Positions 8,312-15,840 of a stretch of 64,000 bases of DNA are shown piece after piece. Position 1 is the first letter of the stretch; each line of letters opens with the position of its first letter. Location: positions 62,001 to 126,000 of the forward strand of contig DATBEZ010000090.1 in assembly GCA_036558745.1 (NCBI GenBank). The letters run 5' to 3'. This stretch comes from JAMXLJ01 sp036558745 (GTDB taxonomy: Bacteria > Actinomycetota > Acidimicrobiia > IMCC26256 > JAMXLJ01). The notes beneath the pieces are model-generated. The model was not told where the DNA came from. It ran no database searches and saw nothing but the letters and a program-made list of their open reading frames with translations. The position numbers and the translations under genes are program-made.

Positions 8312-9249
8312 CGCGCGAGGCGCGCGAGCGCGGCCGCGCCGATCACACCGGCGCGGTCGCCGAGCGTCGCGGCGACGATGTCGGGCGTCGGCCGGAGGTC
8401 CGCGCCTTCGATGCGGCCCGCGAACGCGCGTCGCATGGGCACGAGGAGCAGCTCACCGAGCTCGATGAGGCCGCCCGACACGACGATCCGGCGGGGGTCG
8501 AGGATGTTGGCAAGACCCGCGAGGCCGAGCGCGACGTTCCCGGCGTACAGCTCGAGGATCGCGAGCGCGTCGGGCGCTCCGCGCAGCGCGGCGTCGGTCA
8601 CGTGGTTCCCCGTCACGAGATCGGCGGCACCGCCGGCCGCCGCCAGCACGCTCGGCGCTGCGCCCTTCGCCGCCGCTTCACGGCCCATCCGACCGAGCGC
8701 GGTGCCCGACGCGATCGCCTCCCAGTGACCGTGCTCGCCGCACGCGCACAGCGGACCGTCGGGCTCGACGGTGAAGTGCCCGATCTCGGCCGCGAAGCCG
8801 TGGCCACCGCGGTACAGGTCGCCGTTGGCGATGATGCCGCCGCCGATTCCCGTGCCGAGCGTGATGACGAGGCAGTCGCGCACACCGAGCGCGGCGCCGA
8901 ACGACGCCTCCCCCCAGGCAGCGACGTTCGCGTCGTTGTCCACCACGACGGGAAGACCCGTGGCCTGGGCCAGCGAGGCCCGCAGCGGCAGGTCGACGAG
9001 CCCCGGGATGTTCGGCGCGTAGTGGATCCGGCCGTCGAAGTCGACCAGCGCGGCGATGCCGACACCGATCGCGGCGACGTCGGGCGCCGCGGTGCGGAGC
9101 GCGGCCACGACCTCGAGCAGCGTGGCCGACAGCATGTCCCATCCGTGCGGCGTGGTCCGGTGCTCCTCGTGGACCACGGTGCCGTCGCCGGCGACGACCG
9201 CGCCGCGGACGTTCGTGCCGCCGATGTCCATGCCGATCGTCGGTCTCAT
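8308..9249 (-). CDS. ROK family sugar kinase (glucokinase-like)
   Basis: 313 residues. The ATP site is MDIGGTNVRGAVV (residues 7-19), the catalytic Asp is D106 in VVDNDANVAAWGE, and a glycine loop GTGIGGGI follows. The ROK zinc motif CxCGxxGC reads CACGEHGHWE: H158, C168 and C170 are kept but the last ligand is His175 instead of Cys. Zinc binding through His is plausible. Likely phosphorylates glucose or a related hexose. The glk-ArsA-SRPBCC association is also seen around Streptomyces glucokinase, from memory. Confidence 0.9.
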   Translation of the reverse strand: MRPTIGMDIGGTNVRGAVVAGDGTVVHEEHRTTPHGWDMLSATLLEVVAALRTAAPDVAAIGVGIAALVDFDGRIHYAPNIPGLVDLPLRASLAQATGLPVVVDNDANVAAWGEASFGAALGVRDCLVITLGTGIGGGIIANGDLYRGGHGFAAEIGHFTVEPDGPLCACGEHGHWEAIASGTALGRMGREAAAKGAAPSVLAAAGGAADLVTGNHVTDAALRGAPDALAILELYAGNVALGLAGLANILDPRRIVVSGGLIELGELLLVPMRRAFAGRIEGADLRPTPDIVAATLGDRAGVIGAAALARLAR

Positions 9250-9259
9250 GGACGACCAG

Positions 9260-9505
9260 CTACGCGATGTCGATGTGGCGGACGCGCGCCGGCCGCTCCG
9301 GACGCCCGGCGGTGCCTTCGGTCTCGCGCTGCAACGTCTGCTCGGTGGCGCGCAGCATGGTCTCGAACGCGAGCACGAGCTCGCGCGCGGCAGCGACGAG
9401 GTGCAGCGTCGCCTCCGGGTGAGCCCCGCTCAGTACGTCGCGCAGGAACCCGACCGGGCATTCGGCGCAGTTGGCCGGCGCGGACGTCTCTTCGTCGCCG
9501 CTCAC
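9260..9505 (-). CDS. Small CxxCP protein coupled to ArsA-like ATPase
   Basis: 81 residues starting with GTG whose last base pairs overlap the ATPase stop (GTGA, 9502-9505), which implies translational coupling. The N-terminal half has CAECPVGFLRDVL; the rest is one amphipathic helix (HLVAAARELVLAFETMLRA) and a basic tail. The CxxCP-then-helix pattern recalls small proteins that accompany ArsA/SRPBCC clusters in other actinobacteria. A metal or thiol role for the two Cys is conjecture. Confidence 0.7.
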   Translation of the reverse strand: MSGDEETSAPANCAECPVGFLRDVLSGAHPEATLHLVAAARELVLAFETMLRATEQTLQRETEGTAGRPERPARVRHIDIA

Positions 9506-10674
9506 GCCTGCGCCGCCACGAACTCGACCTCGAGCCGATCGCCGCTCATGCGCGCGCCCGCCACCTCGCGCCGGCGGAGGCTGTCGGGGAGCACGAGCGC
9601 ACGCCGGTACGAACCGACCGCGAGCAGGAGCTCGCCGTCGGCGCGGCCGAGCTCGACGTCCCGTTTGTCGGTGAAGGGCAGGTGCATCGAGAGGACGAGC
9701 GAGTCGCCGACGGCGTCCACCCGGAACGGCTCGCCGGTGAAGAGCCGGGCCGCGGGATCGCGGTCGCCGTAGACATGGTGACCGAACGCGTCGAGGCGCT
9801 CGAGCCCCACGAGCTCGTGGGCCGCGAGATCCGCGGTGAGCACCGGGACCGGCGCGAACGCGGCCCGCACGTTCGCGAGGTGCCCGAGCTGCGCGTCCTT
9901 CCAGCCGTCGAACCACGGGTCGCTCACGTCGGCCGGGAGCAGTCGGTTCGCGACGACCGCGTCGACGTGGTAGCCGAACAGCGACAGGTACGTGAACGTG
10001 CGGCGGGCCTCGGCGACGACCAGCCGTTCGGCGTTGACGACCAGGCGCGCGCTCGTGACGGAGCCGTCGGTGAGCAGGTCGCGCACACCGTCGAGCCGGT
10101 CGTAGAAGCGCCGAACGGCGCCGAACACGTCGTCGCCGGCGACGGGGACGCTCGCGACACGCGCCAGGAGAGGTCGGACCGCGCGCGTCACACTGCGCTG
10201 CGCGGGGAACACACGGTCCATGTACCAACCGAGCACGTCGGGCAGCGACAGCAACCGCACGGTCTCGGCGGTGGGCGCGCAGTCGACCACGACCAGGTCG
10301 TAGTCACCGGACGTGGCGAACTCCCTGATGTCGGCGAGGGCGAACACCTCGTCGAGGCCGGGGATGACCGAGAGCTCCTCGGCCTCGACCGCGTCCGCGC
10401 CGGCCCAGTCGAGCAGCGTCACGACGTAGTCGCGCACAGAGCCCCACACCTCTTCCAACCGGGCGCGCGCGTCGAGCTGCTGGCCGTCGAGTCGCTCGGT
10501 GATGCGCGTCGGCGCGTCGCCGAGGGCCACGTCGTACGCGTCGGCGAGCGAGTGCGCGGGATCGGTCGAGCACACGATCGTGCGAAGACCCGCACGCGCC
10601 GCGAGGAGAGCGGTCGAGGCGGCGACGGTCGTCTTGCCGACGCCGCCCTTGCCCGTGAAGAGCAGGATCCGCAT
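9502..10674 (-). CDS. ArsA/Get3-type ATPase
   Basis: 390 residues. The deviant Walker A GKGGVGKTT is at residues 8-16, switch I is STDPAHSLADAYD, and switch II-like VVVDCAPTAETVRLL follows. The C-terminal beta-rich part resembles the alpha-crystallin-like domain of actinobacterial ArsA homologues (VLSMHLPF). No arsenite-binding Cys triad is visible, so arsenite export is unlikely; a membrane-protein or lipid-related client role is inferred. The order with SRPBCC and PimB-like genes matches Mycobacterium tuberculosis Rv2184c, Rv2185c and Rv2188c. Confidence 0.88.
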   Translation of the reverse strand: MRILLFTGKGGVGKTTVAASTALLAARAGLRTIVCSTDPAHSLADAYDVALGDAPTRITERLDGQQLDARARLEEVWGSVRDYVVTLLDWAGADAVEAEELSVIPGLDEVFALADIREFATSGDYDLVVVDCAPTAETVRLLSLPDVLGWYMDRVFPAQRSVTRAVRPLLARVASVPVAGDDVFGAVRRFYDRLDGVRDLLTDGSVTSARLVVNAERLVVAEARRTFTYLSLFGYHVDAVVANRLLPADVSDPWFDGWKDAQLGHLANVRAAFAPVPVLTADLAAHELVGLERLDAFGHHVYGDRDPAARLFTGEPFRVDAVGDSLVLSMHLPFTDKRDVELGRADGELLLAVGSYRRALVLPDSLRRREVAGARMSGDRLEVEFVAAQA

Positions 10675-10683
10675 ACCGGCGGG

Positions 10684-10689
10684 AGGCTA
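10684..10689 (-). promoter_or_regulatory. -10 box before ArsA-like gene
   Basis: TAGCCT on the minus strand, 9 bases before the ATG at 10674, at leaderless spacing. It would allow the ATPase and the coupled CxxCP gene to be expressed apart from the SRPBCC gene. Confidence 0.35.
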
Positions 10690-10733
10690 GCGGGTGGCCT
10701 CGAGCGGGGATCGCCTCGACGCGACCGGCGCCG

Positions 10734-11174
10734 TCATCCCCGCTCGACCTCCTTCTTCAACTCTTTGAGCGCGCTGCCCATGATGAGGCCGGCCGCACGC
10801 CGCTTGATGAGGCCCGGCAGCGGGACGGAGAGCTCGACGGCCAGGTCGTAGGTGACGCGCGTGGCGTCGCCGTCGGGGTCGAAGCGGTACCGGCCGTCGA
10901 GGCGCCGCAGCATGTCCCCTTCGACCAGGACCCAGCTGAACGAGGTGGGTGCGTCGGCGTAGTCGTAGGCGAGCACGTAACGGATGGTCCGGCCCATCGC
11001 CGCGGCGCGGAACTCGACCTTCGTGCCCCGTCCCTCGGTGTCGCGCTCGACGACCTTGGCCTCCTTCACGTCGCGCGCCCACTGCGGGTACTTCTCGAAG
11101 TCGGTCGCGACCTCGAGGCAACGCGCCGGCGGCGCCTCGACGCGGATCCGTTCACTGACCTGGTCGGCCACCAC
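10734..11174 (-). CDS. SRPBCC (START-like) protein
   Basis: 146-residue helix-grip protein of the polyketide cyclase/COQ10 type. The N-terminal VSERIRVEAPPARCLEVATDFEKYPQW is the classic start of the fold, and a long C-terminal helix ends ALKELKKEVERG. It should bind a hydrophobic ligand in its cavity. GTG start; its first 23 bases overlap the end of the upstream membrane-protein gene. The counterpart in M. tuberculosis is TB16.3 (Rv2185c) beside an ArsA-like ATPase. No catalytic residues can be assigned. Confidence 0.85.
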   Translation of the reverse strand: MVADQVSERIRVEAPPARCLEVATDFEKYPQWARDVKEAKVVERDTEGRGTKVEFRAAAMGRTIRYVLAYDYADAPTSFSWVLVEGDMLRRLDGRYRFDPDGDATRVTYDLAVELSVPLPGLIKRRAAGLIMGSALKELKKEVERG

Positions 11175-11808
11175 GCCTCCTTCCTGGTCCCCCCTGTGCC
11201 GCCGCGGACGACGGCGACCCCGACGGGCGCGGGCGCCCGCGCGCGGCGTCGTTGCGCACCGGCCGGGGCGGGAACGTCCCGTGACGCACCGCCCACATGC
11301 CGTTGATGCCGAGCGGCAGGATCGGCACCAGCACGCCGGCCGGGTTCCACGCCGCGATCGCAGCCGCGGCGGCGATCGACGCGCCCAGCGCGCCGAACAG
11401 ATGGAGCTGCACGCGTCGCGGCGCCGAACCCGCGAGGAAGTACAGGTTCGTCACGACGACGTTGTCACCTCGCGTGGTTCGGGCGAGGCCGGCGACGTAC
11501 GACCAGAGCATCAGCACCACACCGAGCAGGAACAGCCCGAGCGGCACACCCACCGCGAGATCGTCGAACGCGGACACACCGGCCGCGGCCGGGACCGCGA
11601 CGACGAGGAACAGCGCGACCGACGCCCACGACAGCACGATCCACACGTCACCGGTGTGATCGTCGGGCAGCGCGGCCTTTCCGGCCCCGCTCCCTGCCGG
11701 CGCCCCACGGGGTGTGGGTGCGGACGCGCGGGGGCGGGCGGGGGTGCCGCGCCGGCGGTCCGGCGATCCCGACCGTCCCGCGCCCGGTCGCTGACTCTTG
11801 CCGGCCAC
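11152..11808 (-). CDS. Four-helix membrane protein
   Basis: 218 residues. A basic, disordered N-terminus (residues 1-50) is followed by four predicted membrane helices (VWIVLSWASVALFLVVAVPA; LGLFLLGVVLMLWSYVAGL; a third near 133-152; VLVPILPLGINGMWAV) and a basic tail. No family recognised. The stop overlaps the SRPBCC start, so the two are likely translated together in the ArsA cluster. Cytoplasmic tails rich in Arg/Pro/Gly suggest protein or nucleic-acid contacts, but that is speculation. Confidence 0.72.
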   Translation of the reverse strand: MAGKSQRPGAGRSGSPDRRRGTPARPRASAPTPRGAPAGSGAGKAALPDDHTGDVWIVLSWASVALFLVVAVPAAAGVSAFDDLAVGVPLGLFLLGVVLMLWSYVAGLARTTRGDNVVVTNLYFLAGSAPRRVQLHLFGALGASIAAAAAIAAWNPAGVLVPILPLGINGMWAVRHGTFPPRPVRNDAARGRPRPSGSPSSAAAQGGPGRRRGGRPGQ

Positions 11809-11817
11809 GCCGCCAGC

Positions 11818-12468
11818 TTACGGGGCCGTGTCGACCGCGCCCGATGGCACCACCCGCCTCCATCGTCCGGCCTTCGGGATCGGCAGGCCCAGGCGCTCGT
11901 GCAGCGCGAGCGCGCACTCGGAGAGCGTGGTCGGGGTCAGCAGCCACCACCGCTCGAACGGCCGGCGATCGACGGCCACGAACACCCGGCCCTGGTCGGC
12001 CGGGAACTGGCCGAGCCAGTAGCGGCGCGCCCGGCGCGCGTGCAAAGGGTCCGACACGAGGAGCACGACGTCGCAGTGGCGCACGAGCGGCGCCGACTCC
12101 CGCACGTTCTCCCACGTCGATCGCGAACGACGCTCCGCGGCGAGCCGGTCGGCGGGGACACCGAGCCGCGCCGCCAGATCGAGCATCACGTCGGCCTCGA
12201 CGATGCCGGCTCGGGTCGGCCCGCCCGACATCACCACCAGCTCGGCGTCGAAGACCCGCGCGACCCGGACCGCGGTCTCGACGCGCCAGCGCGCGATCGC
12301 GTGGACGTCGCCGTCACGCGTCGCCGGGTAGCCCAGCGCCACCACGCCGACGCGTGCACCGCGCGGGAGCGACGCGGGTGACACGCTCCGGTTCAGGACC
12401 TCCGCGCCCACCACCGCCGCGCCGGCGGCACCCGCGAGCGTCACGACCTTCCGCACCCGCCTCCGCAC
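11818..12468 (-). CDS. DUF218 (YdcF/SanA-like) envelope protein
   Basis: 216 residues. One N-terminal membrane anchor (about 9-30) is followed by a DUF218 domain: VVALGYPATRDG, ELVVMSGGPTRAGIVEADVM, RSRSTWENVRE (the conserved T-x-E-N-x-x motif) and VVLLVSDPLHARRA. The family is linked to vancomycin sensitivity (SanA) and envelope carrier-lipid metabolism (ElyC) in E. coli. GTG start with a GATACT box 6 bases upstream. It ends 9 bases before the next gene in the ArsA cluster. Confidence 0.85.
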   Translation of the reverse strand: MRRRVRKVVTLAGAAGAAVVGAEVLNRSVSPASLPRGARVGVVALGYPATRDGDVHAIARWRVETAVRVARVFDAELVVMSGGPTRAGIVEADVMLDLAARLGVPADRLAAERRSRSTWENVRESAPLVRHCDVVLLVSDPLHARRARRYWLGQFPADQGRVFVAVDRRPFERWWLLTPTTLSECALALHERLGLPIPKAGRWRRVVPSGAVDTAP

Positions 12469-12474
12469 CGAGTC

Positions 12475-12480
12475 AGTATC
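12475..12480 (-). promoter_or_regulatory. -10 box for DUF218 gene
   Basis: GATACT on the minus strand, exactly 6 bases before the GTG at 12468, at leaderless spacing. Confidence 0.45.
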
Positions 12481-12504
12481 GACGACGGACGGCGCGACCG
12501 ATCG

Positions 12505-12924
12505 TCAGGTCCCGATCGAGACGGTTCCGTCGCCCGCAACCGACCAGCCCGGGTTGTACGCGATCTCCCACACGAAGCCGACCGCGTCCGCGACGAACGC
12601 GTGGTACCCGCCCCATTCGGCGCGCTCGGGCTCGGCGACGACCGACCCGCCGGCCGCGACCAGCTCGCCCATGACGCGGTCGACGTCGGCCTCGCTGTCG
12701 ACGTTGTGGGCCAGGTTGAACGGGTGCGGGAGCGGGCGTCCCGCGTCCCGGTCGAAGCCCGACGCGTCGAACAGGCTGAGCGCGACACCGGGGGCCACCT
12801 GGAGGAACGTGACCTCGCCCGGGACGGCGAGGAACGGCTTCCATCCGAGCCCGTCGACGTAGAAGCGCGTCGCCGCATCGAGGTCCTCGACCCGCAGTGT
12901 CAGGATCGTCATTCGCTGCTCCAT
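12505..12924 (-). CDS. VOC (glyoxalase/dioxygenase-like) protein
   Basis: 139 residues with two beta-alpha-beta-beta-beta modules. The first begins ILTLRVEDLDAATRFYVDGL, the second NLAHNVDSEADVDRVMGELV, ending in the usual VWEIAYNPGW strand. Metal ligands of true glyoxalase I are not clearly kept apart from the glutamate of FVWEIAYNP. It could be an enzyme or a resistance/binding protein. ATG at 12924 is used; an internal ATG at 12912 is possible. Confidence 0.85.
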   Translation of the reverse strand: MEQRMTILTLRVEDLDAATRFYVDGLGWKPFLAVPGEVTFLQVAPGVALSLFDASGFDRDAGRPLPHPFNLAHNVDSEADVDRVMGELVAAGGSVVAEPERAEWGGYHAFVADAVGFVWEIAYNPGWSVAGDGTVSIGT

Positions 12925-12988
12925 GCAAGCATCCTCCTGCGCGGCGCCGGTCGCCGTCTTGGACGGAACGGACATCGTGCGGTCGTGG

Positions 12989-14152
12989 CTACGCGGGCAG
13001 CAGACGGTCGAGGTGCGTGAGGTCGCCGGCCGCGACGGGCGCGAGGCGTTCGACCAGCGCGTCGTACGAGAACTCGGCGACCGCCCGCTCGCGTCCGGCC
13101 CGCCCCATGCCGGCACGAAGGGCGGTGTCGGTGAGCAGCCGCGCCAGCGCGTCGCGGACGCCCGGCGCGTCGGGGGGATCGACGACGAACCCGGTGACGC
13201 CGTCGTCGACCGCCTCCTGGGCCCCGCCGCTGTGCCCTGCGACGACGGGAAGGCCGCAGGCGGCGGCCTCGAGGAACACGATGCCGAAGCCCTCGGCCTC
13301 GAGACCTCCCCACCGCTCACGGCACGGCATCGAGAACACGTCTGCGCACCGGTACAGCGCGGGCAGGTCTTCGTCGCGGACGCGGCCCAGGAAACGGACC
13401 CGGTCCTCCACGTCACGACGAGCCGCGAGCACCTCGAGGCGCTTGCGGTCGCGTCCCGCACCCGCGATCGCGAGCACGACGTCGTCGGGCAGTCCCGCCA
13501 CCGCCTCGATGAGGACGTCGAAGCCCTTCCGCGGGACGAGCCGGCTGACGCCGAGCACGAGCGGCCGATCGGGGTCGAGCCGCAAGCGGCGGCGCGTCGC
13601 GGCGCGCTCGTCGTCGCCCGCCGTCGCGTCACCGGGTTCGGGCGCGAAGCGCTCCACGTCGACCCCGGGCGGGACGATCACCCCGCGCAACGGCCGGCGG
13701 GCGGTGCGCTCGGCCTGCCGCGCCGGGTACGTCCCGGCCGCGACGACACCCGCCGCATGGCGCAGCACTCGCCGGCCGAGCAGGCCGCTCCCCGGCACGC
13801 GGCCGTAGACGGTGATCTCGGCACCGTGGGCGACGACGACGAACGGCGCGCTGCGCAGCCGTGGTCCGATCGCGCCGACGGGCAGCATCGGGTCGACGAA
13901 GATCACCTGCGCGCCGACCTCGCGCGCGAGGGCGTCAACGCGGGTCGCGAGCGACGGCTTCGGAAGGAGAAACCGCTCCTTCGTGCGCTCGATGCGGAAC
14001 CCGTGCTGCGCGTCGAACGCCTCCGTGCCCGCGTACGGCGTCGTCAGCACCGTCGTCTCCGCGGGCGGCAACCGGCGCCAGAGCTCGTAGAGATACGATT
14101 GGATCCCGCCCACCTTGGGTGGGAAGTCGTTCGTGACCAGCAGCGAGCTCAA
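12989..14152 (-). CDS. GT4 glycosyltransferase, PimB-like mannosyltransferase
   Basis: 387 residues of GT-B fold. The N-terminal VTNDFPPKVGGIQSYLYEL contains the GGI acceptor loop of PimB/PimC-type enzymes. The C-terminal donor half has LGVSRLVPRKGFDVLIEA and the EX7E element in EGFGIVFLEAAACGLPVV, plus ERWGGLEAEG. This group transfers mannose from GDP-mannose to phosphatidylinositol mannoside at the cytoplasmic membrane. It starts with TTG 4 bases after the MFS stop. The genomic context (SRPBCC, ArsA ATPase) supports the PimB-like reading; exact acceptor unproven. Confidence 0.87.
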   Translation of the reverse strand: MSSLLVTNDFPPKVGGIQSYLYELWRRLPPAETTVLTTPYAGTEAFDAQHGFRIERTKERFLLPKPSLATRVDALAREVGAQVIFVDPMLPVGAIGPRLRSAPFVVVAHGAEITVYGRVPGSGLLGRRVLRHAAGVVAAGTYPARQAERTARRPLRGVIVPPGVDVERFAPEPGDATAGDDERAATRRRLRLDPDRPLVLGVSRLVPRKGFDVLIEAVAGLPDDVVLAIAGAGRDRKRLEVLAARRDVEDRVRFLGRVRDEDLPALYRCADVFSMPCRERWGGLEAEGFGIVFLEAAACGLPVVAGHSGGAQEAVDDGVTGFVVDPPDAPGVRDALARLLTDTALRAGMGRAGRERAVAEFSYDALVERLAPVAAGDLTHLDRLLPA

Positions 14153-14156
14153 GCGC

Positions 14157-15353
14157 TCAGACCGCCGGCTCCGTGAGCTCCGCCTCCGCGTGCGCCACCG
14201 CCGGCGTGCGCCGCGTGCGCGGGTCGAGACCGCCGCGCAGCAGCGCGAGACCGATGCAGCCGCCGAACGCGCCCGCGATGAACGTCGCCCGGTAGCCTCC
14301 TACCTGCGCGACACCACCGAGGACGAGCGCGCCCAGCCCCTGCGAGAGGTCGAAGAACGTGCTGAACGTGCCGACGACGGACGCGCGCTCACGCTCGTCG
14401 ACGCCCTGGAGCGCGAGCGTCAGCAACGCGGGGTACAGGAGCGACATGCCGATGGCGAACACGGCCGTGCCGAGGAACAGGCCCGCGACCGTCGGCCACG
14501 CGCCGACGACGACGAGTCCGGCGGCGCCGAAGCCGAGCGCGCCGGTTCCCGCGCGCACGGGCCCGAGCCGGTCGGGGAGGCGCGCGCCGAGGATGCGCAC
14601 CGCGAGGATCAGACAGCCGTAGACGAGGAAGACGAGCTGCGAGTTGCCGAGGTGCACGTCGCCGACGTAGAGGGGCACGAACGCGGTGTACCCGGCGAGC
14701 CCGAGCAGCCCGAGGAACAGGATGGATCCCGGTGCGAGCGCGGCCCGGTGCATCAGCGGCCCCGACGGTCCGGTCGCGCGCACGGCCGCGGTCTCGGTCG
14801 TCATCACGCCGAGCGCGGTGGCGACGAGCGCGAGGCACCCGGCGACGGCCCACACGCGGTGGTACTCGTGGTGCGCGAGGACGAGCTCGCCCAGCGCGGG
14901 ACCGAACGACAGACCGCCGTACACCGCGACCGACCAGTAGCTGATCGCCTCGCCCCGACGCTCGACCGGCGCGAGGTCGGTGATCATCGTGCCCGCACCG
15001 ACGAAGAACGCGGCCTCGCCGATACCGGTCAACAGACGCGCGAGGACGAGCGGGACGAGCGCGTTCGTGAGGACGTAGAGAAAGATCGACAGCGCGACGG
15101 TCGCGGCACCGCCGACCACGAGCACGCGCCGGCCGAAGCGGTCGCCCAATCGGCCGGCGCTCGGTCGCAGGAGCACCGCGCCGACCGCGAACGCGCCGAC
15201 CGCGATCCCGACCTCCGCGCTGTCACCGTGCAACGAGTGCTCGACGTACACCGGCAGGACGGGCAGCAGCATTCCCAGCGCGAGGAAATACGCGAGGCCG
15301 CTGGCGGTCACGAGCAGGAAGCGCGAGGTGAGGAGGCGCTCCTGCCGTTGCAC
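14157..15353 (-). CDS. MFS transporter (12-helix)
   Basis: 398 residues with about 12 membrane helices. The loop 2-3 signature GRLGDRFGRRVLVVGG is present, together with LTGIGEAAFFVGAGTMITDLAPVERRGEA (helix 4-5 region, quoted in pieces: LTGIGEAAFF, DLAPVERRGEA). It resembles drug- or metabolite-exporting MFS proteins, but substrate is unknown. GTG at 15353 places the start just before helix 1 (VTASGLAYFLALGMLLPV). It is immediately upstream of, and probably cotranscribed with, the PimB-like gene, so export of a lipid- or sugar-related compound is possible. Confidence 0.85.
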   Translation of the reverse strand: MQRQERLLTSRFLLVTASGLAYFLALGMLLPVLPVYVEHSLHGDSAEVGIAVGAFAVGAVLLRPSAGRLGDRFGRRVLVVGGAATVALSIFLYVLTNALVPLVLARLLTGIGEAAFFVGAGTMITDLAPVERRGEAISYWSVAVYGGLSFGPALGELVLAHHEYHRVWAVAGCLALVATALGVMTTETAAVRATGPSGPLMHRAALAPGSILFLGLLGLAGYTAFVPLYVGDVHLGNSQLVFLVYGCLILAVRILGARLPDRLGPVRAGTGALGFGAAGLVVVGAWPTVAGLFLGTAVFAIGMSLLYPALLTLALQGVDERERASVVGTFSTFFDLSQGLGALVLGGVAQVGGYRATFIAGAFGGCIGLALLRGGLDPRTRRTPAVAHAEAELTEPAV

Positions 15354-15418
15354 CGGGTCAGTGTGACACGCGTCGCGGTCCGGTCTCCCTGCCGCTTCGG
15401 CGGGCGGGAGGGCCGCGT

Positions 15419-15778
15419 CTAGAGGTCGCGGCCGAAGACGACGCTCGAACGACCGGCCTTGACCGCGCGCAGCACGGCCCTGCGCAGCTCGTCGTACGTG
15501 TGCTGGTACGCGCGCGGGCAGCCGCGGTTGTCGCAGGAGTACGTCATCTTCTCGCCCGGGAGCCCGTCGCCCGACACCCGCCAGGGACGGCGCGCGCCCC
15601 GGAGCGAGAGCCGTGGCCGTCGGCGCGCGATCCGGGTCGCGCCACCGCTCGGCGGTCGGTAGAAGATCCATCCGCGCACCGGGTCGACGCTCATCTCGTC
15701 GAGCACCGTGCCGCAGCGCCCGCACAGCACGGGCATGACCGGGATCGTGCCGAAGTCCTGGACGGCGTCCGGAGTCAT
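15419..15778 (-). CDS. Small zinc-ribbon-like protein
   Basis: 119 residues. Two Cys pairs, LCGRCG near residue 20 and SCDNRGC near residue 84, are spaced like a rubredoxin/zinc-ribbon knuckle separated by a basic segment. Family not recognised. ATG at 15778 is preferred because TACCAT (15787-15792, minus strand) lies 8 bases upstream at leaderless spacing. An alternative TTG at 15844 would overlap the reductase stop by 4 bases. Zinc binding is inferred from the Cys pattern only. Confidence 0.62.
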   Translation of the reverse strand: MTPDAVQDFGTIPVMPVLCGRCGTVLDEMSVDPVRGWIFYRPPSGGATRIARRRPRLSLRGARRPWRVSGDGLPGEKMTYSCDNRGCPRAYQHTYDELRRAVLRAVKAGRSSVVFGRDL

Positions 15779-15840
15779 CGGCGGGCATGGTACCGAGTGG
15801 GGTCCCCGCGAGGGGGGATGCACGCGCGCTTCGCGCGCGG

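Noticed and set aside
12505..13632. A longer version of the VOC gene starting near 13632
   Set aside because: The extension is antisense-like, Arg/Ser-rich sequence overlapping the GT4 gene; the VOC domain begins right after ATG 12924.
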